From: Symbiodinium natans
Lineage: Eukaryota; Sar; Dinophyceae; Suessiales; Symbiodiniaceae
Direction of reading: 5' to 3'
Assembly (NCBI GenBank): GCA_905221605.1
Contig: CAJNDS010002125.1
Span: 415,809-479,808 of the forward strand
Length of the DNA stretch: 64,000 nt
How positions within the stretch are numbered: the first letter of the stretch is position 1; each line of letters starts with the position of its first letter. The position numbers and the translations under genes are program-made. This document shows, piece after piece, positions 1-12,200 of the stretch. The notes beneath the pieces were generated by a model, which saw only the letters and a list, made by a program, of their open reading frames with translations, did no database searches and was not told the origin of the DNA.

Positions 1-275
1 CGTCGGCCACATTACAACGTGACCCGCATGCCCTTACGTGAAATCTCAAGGCGGAAGCTCCATCACAAGTGCTGTCGAACCCAAACCTCCAGCGAGAAGA
101 ACCCACTTCAACCTTCTCAAGATCAGCAGCAATGGCGGAAGCCACGGCCCTTTCCAAACATCCCGATCCGGAACACAAGATTCAAACTCTAAACCCTTTT
201 TTCATCCAGCCTACACCCTAAACTCTGCTTTTGGAGAAACCTGAGCCCTAAGCTGGCCCAAGTGCAGCTGAGAGG

Positions 276-3200
276 GCAGTACTGCCCAGCAGTGAAGCTG
301 GCAACCCCTGGTGCTTCAAAGCCCTTCCATCTGCCGATCGAGGTGCTGTCCTCGCCATAAGCAGAAAAAGTCGGAAGTCGGGTTCAGGGCCGTGTTCTAA
401 GTTATGGCCCGTATCCTCAACACTACAGTGTAGTGTTTCACTACACCAGCCAAGAGCCCAAACAGCTAGGCTGCCGGAGACAGAAAATAAAAAAGATAGT
501 GTTTAGGGTAGGGTTCAGGGTTTAGGGTTTAGGGTTCAGGGTTTGGGGTCCAGGGTTCAGGGTTCACGGTTCAGGGTTCAAGGTTCCGGGTTCAGGGTTC
601 AGGGTTTAGGGAGTTTAGGGTTTAGGGCTTAAGGTTTAAGGTTTAGGGTTTAGGGTTTAGGGTTTTTGTACTTTGATGCACTGCAGTGTCGAAACTGCAC
701 TGTGGCAGTGGTCCCGAGCAGCCTGCCAAGCAAGCCGGTGTTTCTGGAACACAATGCTACTACCTCACAATGAAGCGCCATTGTGCCTCCCGAAAGCTTG
801 AGGTAATCTTGTTTGCTCCTTCCTTTCCATCTCCAGAATCACCTGTCCCATGTGGTCTTTACATGTGATCGTTGAAGGAGTGAAGGTGTTCGACCTGTGC
901 AAGCGGTAGACGAGACAATGGCACACTGCATTGATTGAAACTGAACAAGCTGCATCTGCTGTGAAGCTAAAGCGGCGGCCGAAGCCGAGCGCGCGCACCA
1001 CTTCCTCACGCGCGGGAATGCTTGGAGCGTCGGTCATGATCAGAAGGTGAAGGTGAAGGCGCAGTGACCGCGACCGTACGGTCATGTAGCGGCCGACCTG
1101 AGACTCTCTCGAAGGTGATGTCGACGTCCTAGTCAAAGTCGAAGTCGAAGACAATGACGAGGATGAAGACGATGTCGAGGCCGTGGCCGTGGGCAGGTCT
1201 GCTTCGATCCGCAGTCTCAGGCAGCGCAGTAGACGACGAAAGCGATCGTCGAAGCCGCCATCTGCAACACGGAAGGTTTCACGCAGCAGGACAACGTCGC
1301 TCGCGCTCATGCGAGCAATCATGTCTTGCAGCCTTGCCCGCTCTTCCACTCCACGGTCCATGGCTGCAGACACAGCTGCGCGAACGCGAAGGCGAAGACG
1401 AAGGCCAAGGCGAAAACGAAGCACGGCTAGAGCTTGCAATGCAAGCACTTACACACACACACACACATGCAAGAATGCATTCGAAAGTTGTAAATGCACT
1501 CATGTCGGACGCACATGCACTCACTCATGACGGGTGCACATGTGCTCACTCATGACAGATGCACACGATGCAAAGCCGACGCGTATGCCCTCACGCTCTT
1601 CACTGCCTACAACCTGATTTTTAACCCTCATGGAACACGACGACAAATGGCGCAACCGGTCTGAAAATGGAAACCTGGTTTAGTCAAAAACGAAAAGGGC
1701 CCGACTTTTGTTGTTATAGCACGCCAGCTACATCCTCAGATGTCCAGGCACTGCCATGGCAGGTACGTTTACACGGGTTGGGGAGGGGGGTCTTCGTTGA
1801 CCGGGACCCCCTCCCCTCCCTCCCGGTCCCCCGCACTTACTTGAACTTGGCTGTGAAGCCTTTCCAGGATGAAAGAACCTGTTTCCACACACACACACAC
1901 ACACACACTGACGAACATAACATGGTATTGGGGGAGTCGAGCTTTCGGTGGCCCTAGGAACCTGAACAGGCCATGAGCGAATGTAAGCCTGCGAGGAATG
2001 CGAACCGCTCACATATATGCACACGAATGGCTTCCAGCATGAAAACCTCGCTTGCAGGGAAGGAAAACTGCCCGACTTTCTTGTGAGTCCACCAGCTACC
2101 CAACTTGGATCCAGGCGCAACTCTGTAAATCTGCAGGTACGTTTGCACCCGAATATCACCTGGTCTTCGTTGGCCAGCACAGATGATATTGGTTCCTGGC
2201 CCCCTGCAAATCGAGGATAAATCTGGAATTATGAAAGCAAAATTAATCGACATCCACGGACCCTTAGCTTAGAATCAGGGCTTCCACACACACACACACC
2301 CTCCTGGGAGGGTCCATCTGCATGCTCCTGTAACTGACGTCCTGATAATGACCCCCCTGCATGAAATGAGCTCAAGCGCTCAACGGCAGTCAAGTCCTCC
2401 AAGAACCCTTAGCTTAGAATCAGGGCTTCCACCCTCCGAAGAGGGCAAGTCCTAGTTTTTCACATGGCCCGCGAATCCTCCGCCATAGGCCCGTCACTGC
2501 CATAGGCCCTCCTCCTCCAGCACCGACCTTGGAAATTCTTAGTATCGTCGTCATAATCGTCGTCAGAGACCCCCAGCTGCCATGAAAGGCCCAGGAGCGT
2601 CCGGGAGGCCCCAGCTGCCACCGCAGTGAATCAGGGCATTGCCCATCATCGTCGTCGTCTTGGAAGACCCCCAGCTGCCACAATGGGCCCAGGAGCATCT
2701 CAGGAGGCCCCCGCTGTCCACAGCGACCCAGAGCATCTCCACTAACGCCAAAGCCGAGCGGCGACCAGGTTACACAATTCTCGTCGCAGTCGTCGTCAGG
2801 GACCTCCACCTGTCATGAAAGCTTGAGGAACAATTCGGGAGCGATCTGGACAAGGTATGGCTGGAGTCTTATAGCAAGCTGCGGTCTACGCGGCTCAGTG
2901 CCCTTCACGTTGGAAGCAGCAGCAAAGCACACCGCCAAGCCACTCGGCCCACATGCTCAGATCGGAGTCATTGGCTGCCGGCATCTGGACCTGCTCCTGC
3001 ACTTTGGATTCCCCGTTCGCCCTGGGCAGCGCTGCGGGCTCAGGTCTGGCCGCCATCGCCCCATCCTCACCATCCACCTGCCTTCGTGCTCGAGAAGCCT
3101 CTGCTCCAGGTGGTGCAGGTCATCGGGCAACATGAGCGCTGCCAGCTTGTCCTCGGGGCAAGCTGGAAATGCCGGTGATGTCCACATTCCACAGGTCCTC

Positions 3201-6200
3201 CCTGTACCCCGCGACGTTGCACCGTCTCGAGCACCCACCCACCTCGAAATCTGCTTCCGAGTCCGCCAAGACAAACCGCTGCCTTCGAGGCAGCTCACAC
3301 AAGGAGCGCAAATTCTGAAGAGCCCTGCACCTTGAGCCAAATGGTTTAGGGTTTAGGGTTTCATTGGGGTTTAGGGTTTGGCCCCTTGTGGTTTGGGGTG
3401 CCAACAATCGCCCAAAGAAGTCCCACGCGACCTGCTTGGCGTTGTCAAAGAAGCCTTCGAAGCAGCTTCCAGATGCCAGCGCTTCTTTTGGTGGAGTTGT
3501 TTGGACTTCCAACTGCACTTGCGAATTTTCTACCTGATACATTTACAGTTGGTGCGTCTCGACAATCGCTGTGAAAGGGAATGCTGCAGAGCCGCAAAAA
3601 AACGCTAAAACAGAGACATGCAAAAAACATGGTCAAACCCTGAACGGGATGCTACATTATTTGGGGTGGGTGTATCCGGGTTTGAGCACGCTTCTCACTC
3701 TTGTGGCCTTCTTTGTGTTGTGGTGGGTTCATACTACGCGCGCGCGCCCCCTTAACACAAGATCGCCGAAGCCGAAAACCCCTTCAGGCCCCCCAAGACG
3801 CGGCCCCCAAAGTAGCTAAGGCCGGGTCAGATCTTGTACTTGTACTCGCCGATGCTCTTCTCAATGCAGCGGCCGTCCAGGCCGGAATAGGGCAGTTCCC
3901 ATTCCTCCATGGAGGTCAGCTTCTTCTCCTCGGCTGCCGAAGGAAAGGGGCCTAATTCGCAACCATCGCCTCGGGCATCAGCAGCAATTGTGAGCTTCGA
4001 ACCGAACACTTCAGATGTACTCCCCGGCCAAAGGAGTGTCAGCTATGAGAGCAAGGACGCAAAGCTGCTAACCCCGGAACTCTTTGCCACGGCCCAAAGC
4101 CCATCAAAAAAATCCAAAGCGAATCGTGTTCAGTACCACGAGGCCAACTCCTCCATGCGCACTTTCGCAGTTCTCAGCTCCTTCTCGGCCGCCTCGTGCT
4201 GATTCTCGGCCTGGTGGCTCCACGGTTGTTGTCTAAAGCTGGAAGTGTCAGCCCCCCCCCCCCTGCCTTTTGAAGGGCACGCTCCGCGGGCGTCTTCCTG
4301 CCAAAGACCCAGTTCCTTATGTCTGTCCGAGGAGCCCAGAGGGCTGCAGCGATTACATCGGGTCAGAGGGCGTTCGTGTGCACAGGCCCTGCGGTGACAA
4401 GGTAACGACCTATGAGCACCGTCGAGAGCAGCGCATCCACCTACTTGATGTCGTCATCACGTCTCATTGCACACCCTATGTGTTGCCTCAGTGAAGTTTA
4501 AGCTTCCCGGAGGGGCATTGGGCTCTCTGGTTCCTGGACTCCGTTTGAAGGGTCATGGAAACTTATAAGGGTCAGAGCAATTATGATTGTAATTGGTTAT
4601 AACCCTCATTACGGCGACTTAGAACCCCCACGTACATCCCCCTGAAGGTGGGGTGATAAGTAGCCGAAATAAGGGACACAACCAACTGCAAGTACAACTA
4701 CCCTCATCGCTCTACTTATAAGTCCCCTAAACCCTAAACCCTACTGTAAACCCTAAACCCTACAAACCCTAAACCCTAAACCCTACAAACCCCACCTAGA
4801 AGTACCAATGGGGCTCCGAGCCGGGGATCCGGAGGTTCTGCCACTTCTGACTCCACTTCTCGACCACTCGGTCCCAGAGACCTTTGCCCGCAGCCGAAGG
4901 CGAGGGGGAGCTCCTCAGGTGCAGCCCGCCAAGGGGTGTAGGGTTTAGGATTTGGGGTTCTTTTGCTTAGGGTTGAAGGTTAGGGTTTCGAAGTCGGATT
5001 TGGGGGGGGCGTTCAATGCCACCCACCTAGCCACGCACTGCGAGGTTTAGGGTTTAAGCTTTCGGGTTTCAACTTCCTGGATCAAAGAGTGGGTTTGAGC
5101 ACGGTTTCGACTTCACACTCGCACGCGGGTGGAGGGGATTCCTGAGCAGCAAATCCTGCGTCCAGATCCGAACCCTTACCCCGTCAAACAAAAACTCTCC
5201 TAGACAGGGAAGCTGGCCCAACTGCAGGAACCCTAAAACCTCTTGAACCCTAAAACCAATATTCCCGTCGAGCCAGCCGACGGCAGCAAAACTGTAGAAG
5301 CTTCATACATGGGGCCCAGCCCATGCATGGCATTCGTACCGGCACCACTTGACGCAATCCAAGACAAAGCACACACACAAATACCCGAAGCCTGAGACCC
5401 CGAATCCGTGCAAAAAAAACAACAAACCCCTAGAACCCGAAACCCTGCCTGAAAATCCCGTTCTTGTTCAACCCCACAAACCCCAAGCGCTTGGAGCCAA
5501 AACCTCAGACCAAGAGGCGGTGCTGGGCTCGGGGAGTCATCGTCAGGAAAGTCGGGCGCATCCTGCGGCATTGAGGGTTGGGGGCTGAGGGTTGGGGATC
5601 TAGGGCCCGAAAGCCTGAAACCCTTAAACCCTAATAATTTAGGGTTTGGGGAAGTGACTTCTGGCTTAGCGCCCCCAAACTTCCCCCCAAGAACAGTGAC
5701 CTCCCGAAACCTGGGAGGGCTTTGCAGGTCCTTCAAGGCTTCCTCGAAGGCGTCGTCCTCGTCAACAGAGGCCTCTCGTCGTTGGAGTTGAAGCTTCCTC
5801 CCCCTACCCCCCACACCATCAAGCCCTCCCCACTCAGAACTTGTGTTGAAAATTGCAAAACATTACGCAGGTGCCGTTCTCACAGATCAAGGCAATGAAG
5901 ATGAGGTTGCCCTACAGCCAAAAGACTTTGAATGCTCGGGACATCATTGTGCCTACGCCTGTCTTCGTGGAAGGCTGTGGGGCACCAGCAGTTCTGTTGG
6001 AGCCTCTTTCTTGACTTTGGGACCCGCTGGATTGGACAAGATCTACTGTTTACTTGAGACCGCAGAAAAATGCAAGAGAATAATCCCTATGTTGCCCTGC
6101 TTTGTGTTTTCTTGGAGGTTCTTAAGCGCATAGTAGAGAACCAAGGAAGCCCCTCAAGAATCGCCTCCCCCAGTACCTTCTCGGCCCCGTCCATCCACTT

Positions 6201-9200
6201 GCCTTGAACGCCAGGCAGTTCGCTCAAAACATGTAATCCAGGGCCTAATTCAAGTATAATGGATATGTTTTTGAGTAACTTGATGTTATCTACAAATGCA
6301 CAGATACATATACTTACTGGCCTCCAAGCCTGAAACACTACACCTGTTATCAGCATATAGCAAGCCTTGCAGCTCTCATCCATGCCAGGCGGCTGTACTC
6401 CGAAACCTCCGGCTTGACCTCCGCCGCCTCCTTCGCCGGCTGGGAGGCGTTGCCGTTGGGGGCCGACTTGCCCGGGTGGGTGGCGGGGGGAGGTGGGCAG
6501 AGCTGTGTTTTGCAAAGGGTTAGGGTTCAGGGTTTAGGGTTTAGGGTTTCTTGTTGCGGAGGGGGGCTGGGTTTAGGGTTTGCGGCTCTTGCCACCTGCC
6601 TAGCAGCCTCGCACCACACTTCAGGGGATGCAAGCACCCACATGCGCAATGCTCGAAATCGACAGCTGACTCGCCTTGAGCCCGAACACAATGGCTTAGG
6701 GTTGAGGGCCCTCCGTTCCAGTGACAGTCTTGTACTATTGTACAATGTTTATCTTTAAGCGATGATGTGACATTGTTCTGGCTCTCTTTTCTGTCATTCT
6801 TTCATTACTGCAGTATTCTGTTATTCTGTTATCCTATTGTCATTTCTTCCGTCAATCCGTTATTCCATTCTTCCATGATTCCATTACCATTCTTCCAGTC
6901 TTCCAGTCTTCCATTCTTCCACTCTTCCACTCTTCCATTCTTCCATTCTTCCATTCTTCCATTCTTCCATTCTTCCATTATTCTATTATTCCATTATGCC
7001 ATAATCACAGTATTCCCATTACTCATTATTCCTTTTTCCATTATTCCATTCTTCTTGTCTTCTTTTATCCTCTTAGTTTGTTCGGCCGTTATCTATTAGT
7101 CTTAGGGTTTAGGGTTTACAGTAGGGTTTTCTCTATGTGATTCTGATATTCTGCTATTTTCGGATCACCCCTCAGTATCCCTTACACTGCTGGGGACAAA
7201 AGAAAAGCACGTTGGAAGGGCCCCCCGAGCGACCCCTCCTCGAGCACCTTCTCCGCACCGTCCATCCACTTGCCTTTGGGTGTCTTTCCGGGCATCAGGG
7301 GTCCGAGCTGTTGGGCACAGCTTGGCAAACTCGAAGAGCTGAAATCTCTTGCAGCCGCACCAGGAAACCCGACGAAACAGGCGAAAGACCCGGCAACGAA
7401 AGCACCAAGGGGCTGTATTCGGACACCACCGGCTTGGCCTCCGCTTCCTTCGCCTTCACGTCCGACTTGGAGGGTTTGGGCTGCCCGGCTGGAGGGCTCT
7501 ATGGGGGGATAACCACTCTAATCATACTATAATAATTTTCATGAAGGACTGTGAGTACCAGGGGAAGCATTCCAAGATCTACTTGAGTCGCATTGGCCCT
7601 TGTTCTGCACTCTGTTGCTCTCGAAGGGTAGCAAAAGCGGCCTCCTGGCCAGAGCCCTCCTCCGCTGCAGGCGGGGCCTCAGCGACCTCCTGTGCAAGGG
7701 GGCTTTCGCGTTCAACGTTAAAGGAACAGCAGTGCGGAGTTCCAGCTCCGCCCTAAGAACGGCCTATCTATCCCCACTGTGCGGGGGTATGCGGGTTGGA
7801 GGAGGAGGGTTTAGGGCTCAGGGAGTAGGATTTTGTTGCCACCAAGCAGACTAGACCACCCCTGCGGGGTTTTAGGGTTTCGGGTTCAGGCCGAAGCTAC
7901 TGCACGTCCAGAGTCACCAACACCAGCTGCCAACAACTGCCTGATCACCAAGCATACTACTCGTTGATGGATGCCCTTCCACGCCATAGCGTGCTCCTTC
8001 TGTGAAGAATGTAGAACATCACCCTTCAGAGATGGCTGAAAGAAAGGCACCTCCCTGCCGACTGAAACGAGCTCCACATGCCAAGCCAACTGAAAAACAA
8101 CATCTGACAATGACTGCCGCTCCTTCACGCCATCTGCTGGGACGGAGGCTGCCGAGGTGTTGTCCTGTCCAGTCCTGGGTTCCGTTGCCGGGACGTGATT
8201 GGTGCGCTCGTCCCACTTTCAGACCAGTTGTGAGACGGTTGCGCTAGGAGCGGTTACTGGCTTGGCACCGTTGGACACAAGGGTGCTAGCACGTTTTGTA
8301 TCCGAGCCAACGCAACACCAACCACACGATCCTTCACAAAGTTCCCCAAGTGGGCCACCAAAGCGACAAACCCCCAACAAACCCCAACCTACCAGCAACC
8401 AACCCAAACCACCCGAAACCCTATAAACGCCTCACAGCAGCAGGCGCAGGGTTTAGGAGCCCCAAATAGTGCCAAAGACGCAAGTTTTTGGCGGCCGCGG
8501 CCTCGGCAGCCACAGCACTCTGCGCCGCATCCAGCTGGGACTTGGCCTCCTGGAAGGTCAGAATCCGCACTTGGGGCCTTTTTCGGGGGCTTTAGGAGGG
8601 ATTGAGGGTTTGGGCCTTGGGTTGCAGGCCCTCCCTTAAGACCCTTTGACTCCGCACCAAAAGCCCCAACTCTCACCCGAATTCGAGGGGGAGTCTCAAA
8701 AGGCAGCTGCCAGGACCTCCTCTAGGTCTCTGGGGGCGCCCGCAAATTTCACACAGAAGAGTCTCAGCAAACCTTGGCGGTCCTCTAGCGCGGCCTCGAG
8801 CTGCGGGAGCTCGGCCTGGGCTTAGGGCTTTGAGGGGTTTGAGGGTTTAGGATTTAGGGTTTAAGGTTTAAGGGTTAGGGTTTAGGGTTAGGGGTTCAGG
8901 GGTTTGAGGGTTAGGGGGCTTTGGGTTAGAGACATTCTGCTACCTGGAGCAACCTTGCGGCAAAGACCTGCCCCATACTCTCATGTCTGGGAAGCCTCCC
9001 TCTGTAGAAGAGCATGTACGTGCTTCTGGGCCTGAGCCTGGAAGGTACCCCATTCTTTGATGCATGGACTGAGGGCAGCGCCATGTTTGCAACTGCTCGC
9101 AACACTTCGGAAGCAATGTACCCGTAAGCCAGGCATTCCCCGAACTTTTTGGGGAGGGAATTGCAGCGCCCCTAAACCCTAAACCCTAAACCTTAAGCCC

Positions 9201-12200
9201 TAAACCCTAAACCCTAAACCCTAAATCCTAAGACCCTTAACCCCCTTGTACCTTTACTCTCGGCCTTCAGCTTCTGCAGCTCCTGGTCGGACTTGACCCT
9301 CGCCGCCTCGGATCTGGGCTAGGGCTGCACAGGCTTTCCTCAAGGAGAGCCCCCAGACTCCTCAAATACATAAAACAAGGGAGATTCCTCTAAACATAGC
9401 TAGGATCCTGATACGACTTAAGGAAGATTCCTTGGTCAAAGGCGGCTTAGGTCATGGGGGAAGTTGAAGCATCCAGGCAATCCCATGTCCTCACCCCACA
9501 AATGCTGGCAGGAAGCCTCACCCCCTTCACAGGTGCATAGATATATATGTGTATATATATATATATGTATGTACGTATATATATATATATATATACAAAC
9601 ATGTATGTATGTATGTATGTATGTATGTATGTTTGTATGTTTATACATAGACAAATACATTTATGCTCATACGCATACGAAAATGCACACCTACAGGCTT
9701 CATAGCCCATCAAGAAGGAATTGTCCTAAACAAAGCAAAAGGTACAATCCTCATGTGACCCGAAAACGCACTCTCATCCGGGCTCCCTTAGTTGTATTTA
9801 TTTAGGGTTTACGTAGGGAGAGCATAAGAACTCGTAGAGGCATACTACTGGTATACTTGGGACAGAAAACATGTATGGTGTACTCGGACCCGAAAAAAAG
9901 CCCCCCCTGGGCCTTGGCATTGGCTATGAGGGTCTCCCGCTGCCTTCGATACTGGGCTAAAGGCAACAAGAGATGCAAAAGGCTCGTGCTGGAGGTCTTT
10001 GAGGCCCAACTCTCAAACACGCAGAGGCCCTTCACATGTCCATGCGCACGACTTGCTGGTGGCAGCTTGGGGCGGGGTAAGAACTACCCGGGTGTAGTAA
10101 GGATGGGTAAGGAAAGGGTATAAGGATGCCAAGAGCTGCTTGATTCCGGAATGGAGATCGGCAATCTTCCGGCTCCGCTCTTTGCGGATGCTGCGGCCTT
10201 CCTGCCATGGGCGACAGCTTCGGTACGAAGACTTCTCTCCCACATGGTGGTTTCCGACATGTGACATTAGGGGTACCTTATGCGGGTCCCCATAAGGGAA
10301 TCCTACTATTTGGGGTCCATTTTAGGGCGGGCCGTATCACCGCCACACAGACAAGTGGAAGGTGAGTGGTGCTCAGTGGGGGTTAGGGATAGTTTATGGC
10401 TTTGGGGAGCTTCGTGTTGTCTATGAAAGTGCTTCGGACTTCGGAGTTACAGGATCTGGGACTTCGGAGGATCAGGGTGGGTGTTTTGCTTTTTCATAAG
10501 AGGGCACCCGCTCCTCGACGCAAGTGTTGGGACAGGCGGTCTGTCGCCGCTCAGCCTGCCGAGCGATGCGGCCGTGCTGCTGACTGGCCCTACGGCGCTC
10601 ACTCCCACTTCTTCCGCCCGGGTGAGGGGTGACAAGCACTACGTCAATAGTAGAAACGACTTTTCAAACAAGACCCTGAACCCGAAACCTGAATCTCTGT
10701 GTTGTCAGCTGCGTTGAGCGTTTAGTCTGGTCTGCTGGGCTGCTAGGCTCCAAAGCCTCAAAAACCTAGCTGACTCAGAAATGATGATGGTGGTTGAAAG
10801 CCATTGTCATGGTTACCGGGTGGGCAGGCAAAGGCTGTCCATCACTTGTAACCATTGGGAGTTCACGCCAGAGCTCTTTGTAGCTACTCAGAGGTCAGTC
10901 GTGGAAAAAGGCGAATTCCTAGTGATCTCTCGAAAGAAGACATGGCGAGACTAGAAATGAAAAAGTACGAGGTCCAATCTCTCACTCAGGTAAATGCCCA
11001 CAAGTACACTTGAGCATATATCCAAGCATACTCTTCTCAAATACGTCTTAAGATACTCTGCAAGATCACAAAACTCCGGCCAAACGCTTCGTATGTGTGC
11101 GGGTCTACGAGGCTGCAGACGCAGGCTGTCCACGCCAAATTCGTAAGAGTTCCTGAACCATCTTTCGGAACTCGCAACGCGCGGCTTTGTTGATGGGTTC
11201 AAGGGTTAGAGTTTGGGGTCACATGTTGTGGCTTTCCCTGTCAGGGTATCGCGTGTTTCTTTTGGAGCCTTTTGCTGGCCTGCCACTCATCGCTGCCGTC
11301 ACAGCAATCGCAGACGCCGTCGTTGACTCGCGAGGCATAGATGTAGAGCGGATCACTCTGCTCGTTTGCGCCTCGGCACGGAAGCAGCGCATCACTCACA
11401 CGACCGCCCCCGGCACCACGTTCTCGCAGACTGGCGGCTGCTAGGGCCCTGGCAGTAGTACAGCGTGCTGCCCATGCCAGCGCAGGCTTCCTTTTAAGGC
11501 TTCGGTTTAAGTGCAAAAGCCCGTGCGTTCTCTGGAGCTTAAGGATGAAAACGCACGCATTCAAAAAATGCAGCAATCATGACTTCTGAAATGGAACGCT
11601 TGGGCGGCTTCTCTGTATACTGCCGCCCTTGACGCTAACAAGCAAGCGGCTGTAGCCGGATCCCTCCCTGGGCTGTATTTACAAGCCGAGTCCCATTTAA
11701 TGGGGCCATCCCCTGCACAGGTATGTCTTGCTTGCTTTAACCAGCCAACCACACAGGAGTCCACAATGTCCACACAGGCGAGTCTGCCGCGCGCACCCTA
11801 AACGCCACGACTTCAAACCCTGTTTGAAACCTGAAAGCTCAATAAACGAAGGCTCCCAAAGGTTGGCATTTGCAGGCTTCGCCGAAACAGCGATGGCTCC
11901 CCAAGCCCTAAACCCTACACCCTGTAACCCAAAACCCCAAACCCCTAAACCCCAACCCCTACACCCCAAACCCCAAACCCTAAACCTTAAACCCGAAATT
12001 CCGAAACCCGAAGTTCCTAAACCCGAAGCCCCCTACAATCACAACTTCACCAAGGTTCAGTTCCGGGCTCGTCACTGCCATCCTCAGCAACAAGCAGAGA
12101 CGGGCCCTAGGATGTTCCCCCTTAAACCTGCAGTCCTTAATAGGGATGAATATAATCCCGGACTGTCAGTATCAGGGGGGAACATCCCAACTTATATACC

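Larger units (their letters stand above)
276..3951 (-). other. PRKCSH: MRH-domain exons of glucosidase II beta
   Basis: Exon 3951-3829 ends with GRCIEKSIGEYKYKI plus one base. It joins through a GA donor to a 23-nt microexon at 3454-3432 (completing Cys, then FFDNAKQ), which joins through a GT donor to exon 350-276 (DSTSIGRWKGFEAPGVASFT, then AGQYC). The family pattern Y-x-Y-K-x-C-P-F followed by T-S-L-G-x-W is clear. The intron between 3431 and 351 is about 3 kb and holds minisatellites and a separate relict fragment. The remaining MRH cysteines must lie left of 276, possibly in part within 1-244, where nothing is secure. Confidence 0.8.
4135..10555 (-). other. PRKCSH: Exons for the helical and acidic middle of glucosidase II beta
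   Basis: Placed exons: 10555-10514 (AERRQTACPNTCVE), 10201 to about 10139 (EGRSIRKERSRKIADLHSG), 9951-9907, 9313-9252 (SEAARVKSDQELQKLKAESK), 8815-8773 (AELPQLEAALEDRQ), 8549 to about 8480, 7689 to about 7590 (acidic, EVAEAPPAAEEGSGQEAA), about 7500-7405, about 7278-7220 (KWMDGAEKVLEEG), about 6490-6395, about 6215-6160 (KWMDGAEKVLGE), about 5785-5710 (ASVDEDDAFEEALKDLQS), about 5560-5490, about 4905-4830 (GLWDRVVEKWSQKWQN, resembling the family's F/L-x-DRV segment) and about 4200-4135 (EKELRTAKVRMEEL). The first four match the segment after CPNTC in the family. The later acidic exons are placed by frame, composition and order only. Confidence 0.7.

Noticed and set aside
765-1448. Minus-strand open frame of 227 codons
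   Set aside because: It includes a Ser-coding trinucleotide stretch and a long low-complexity Arg/Leu part, with no joinable exons. A short part (MDRGVEERARLQDMIARMSA) looks coding-like but is not enough.
2420-2809. Glycine/aspartate-rich protein
   Set aside because: The frame follows a minisatellite with about 100-bp units.
5484-5500. Another leader relict (TTTTGGCTCCAAG on the minus strand)
   Set aside because: It carries an extra base inside the most conserved part and has no coding start next to it; it could be chance.
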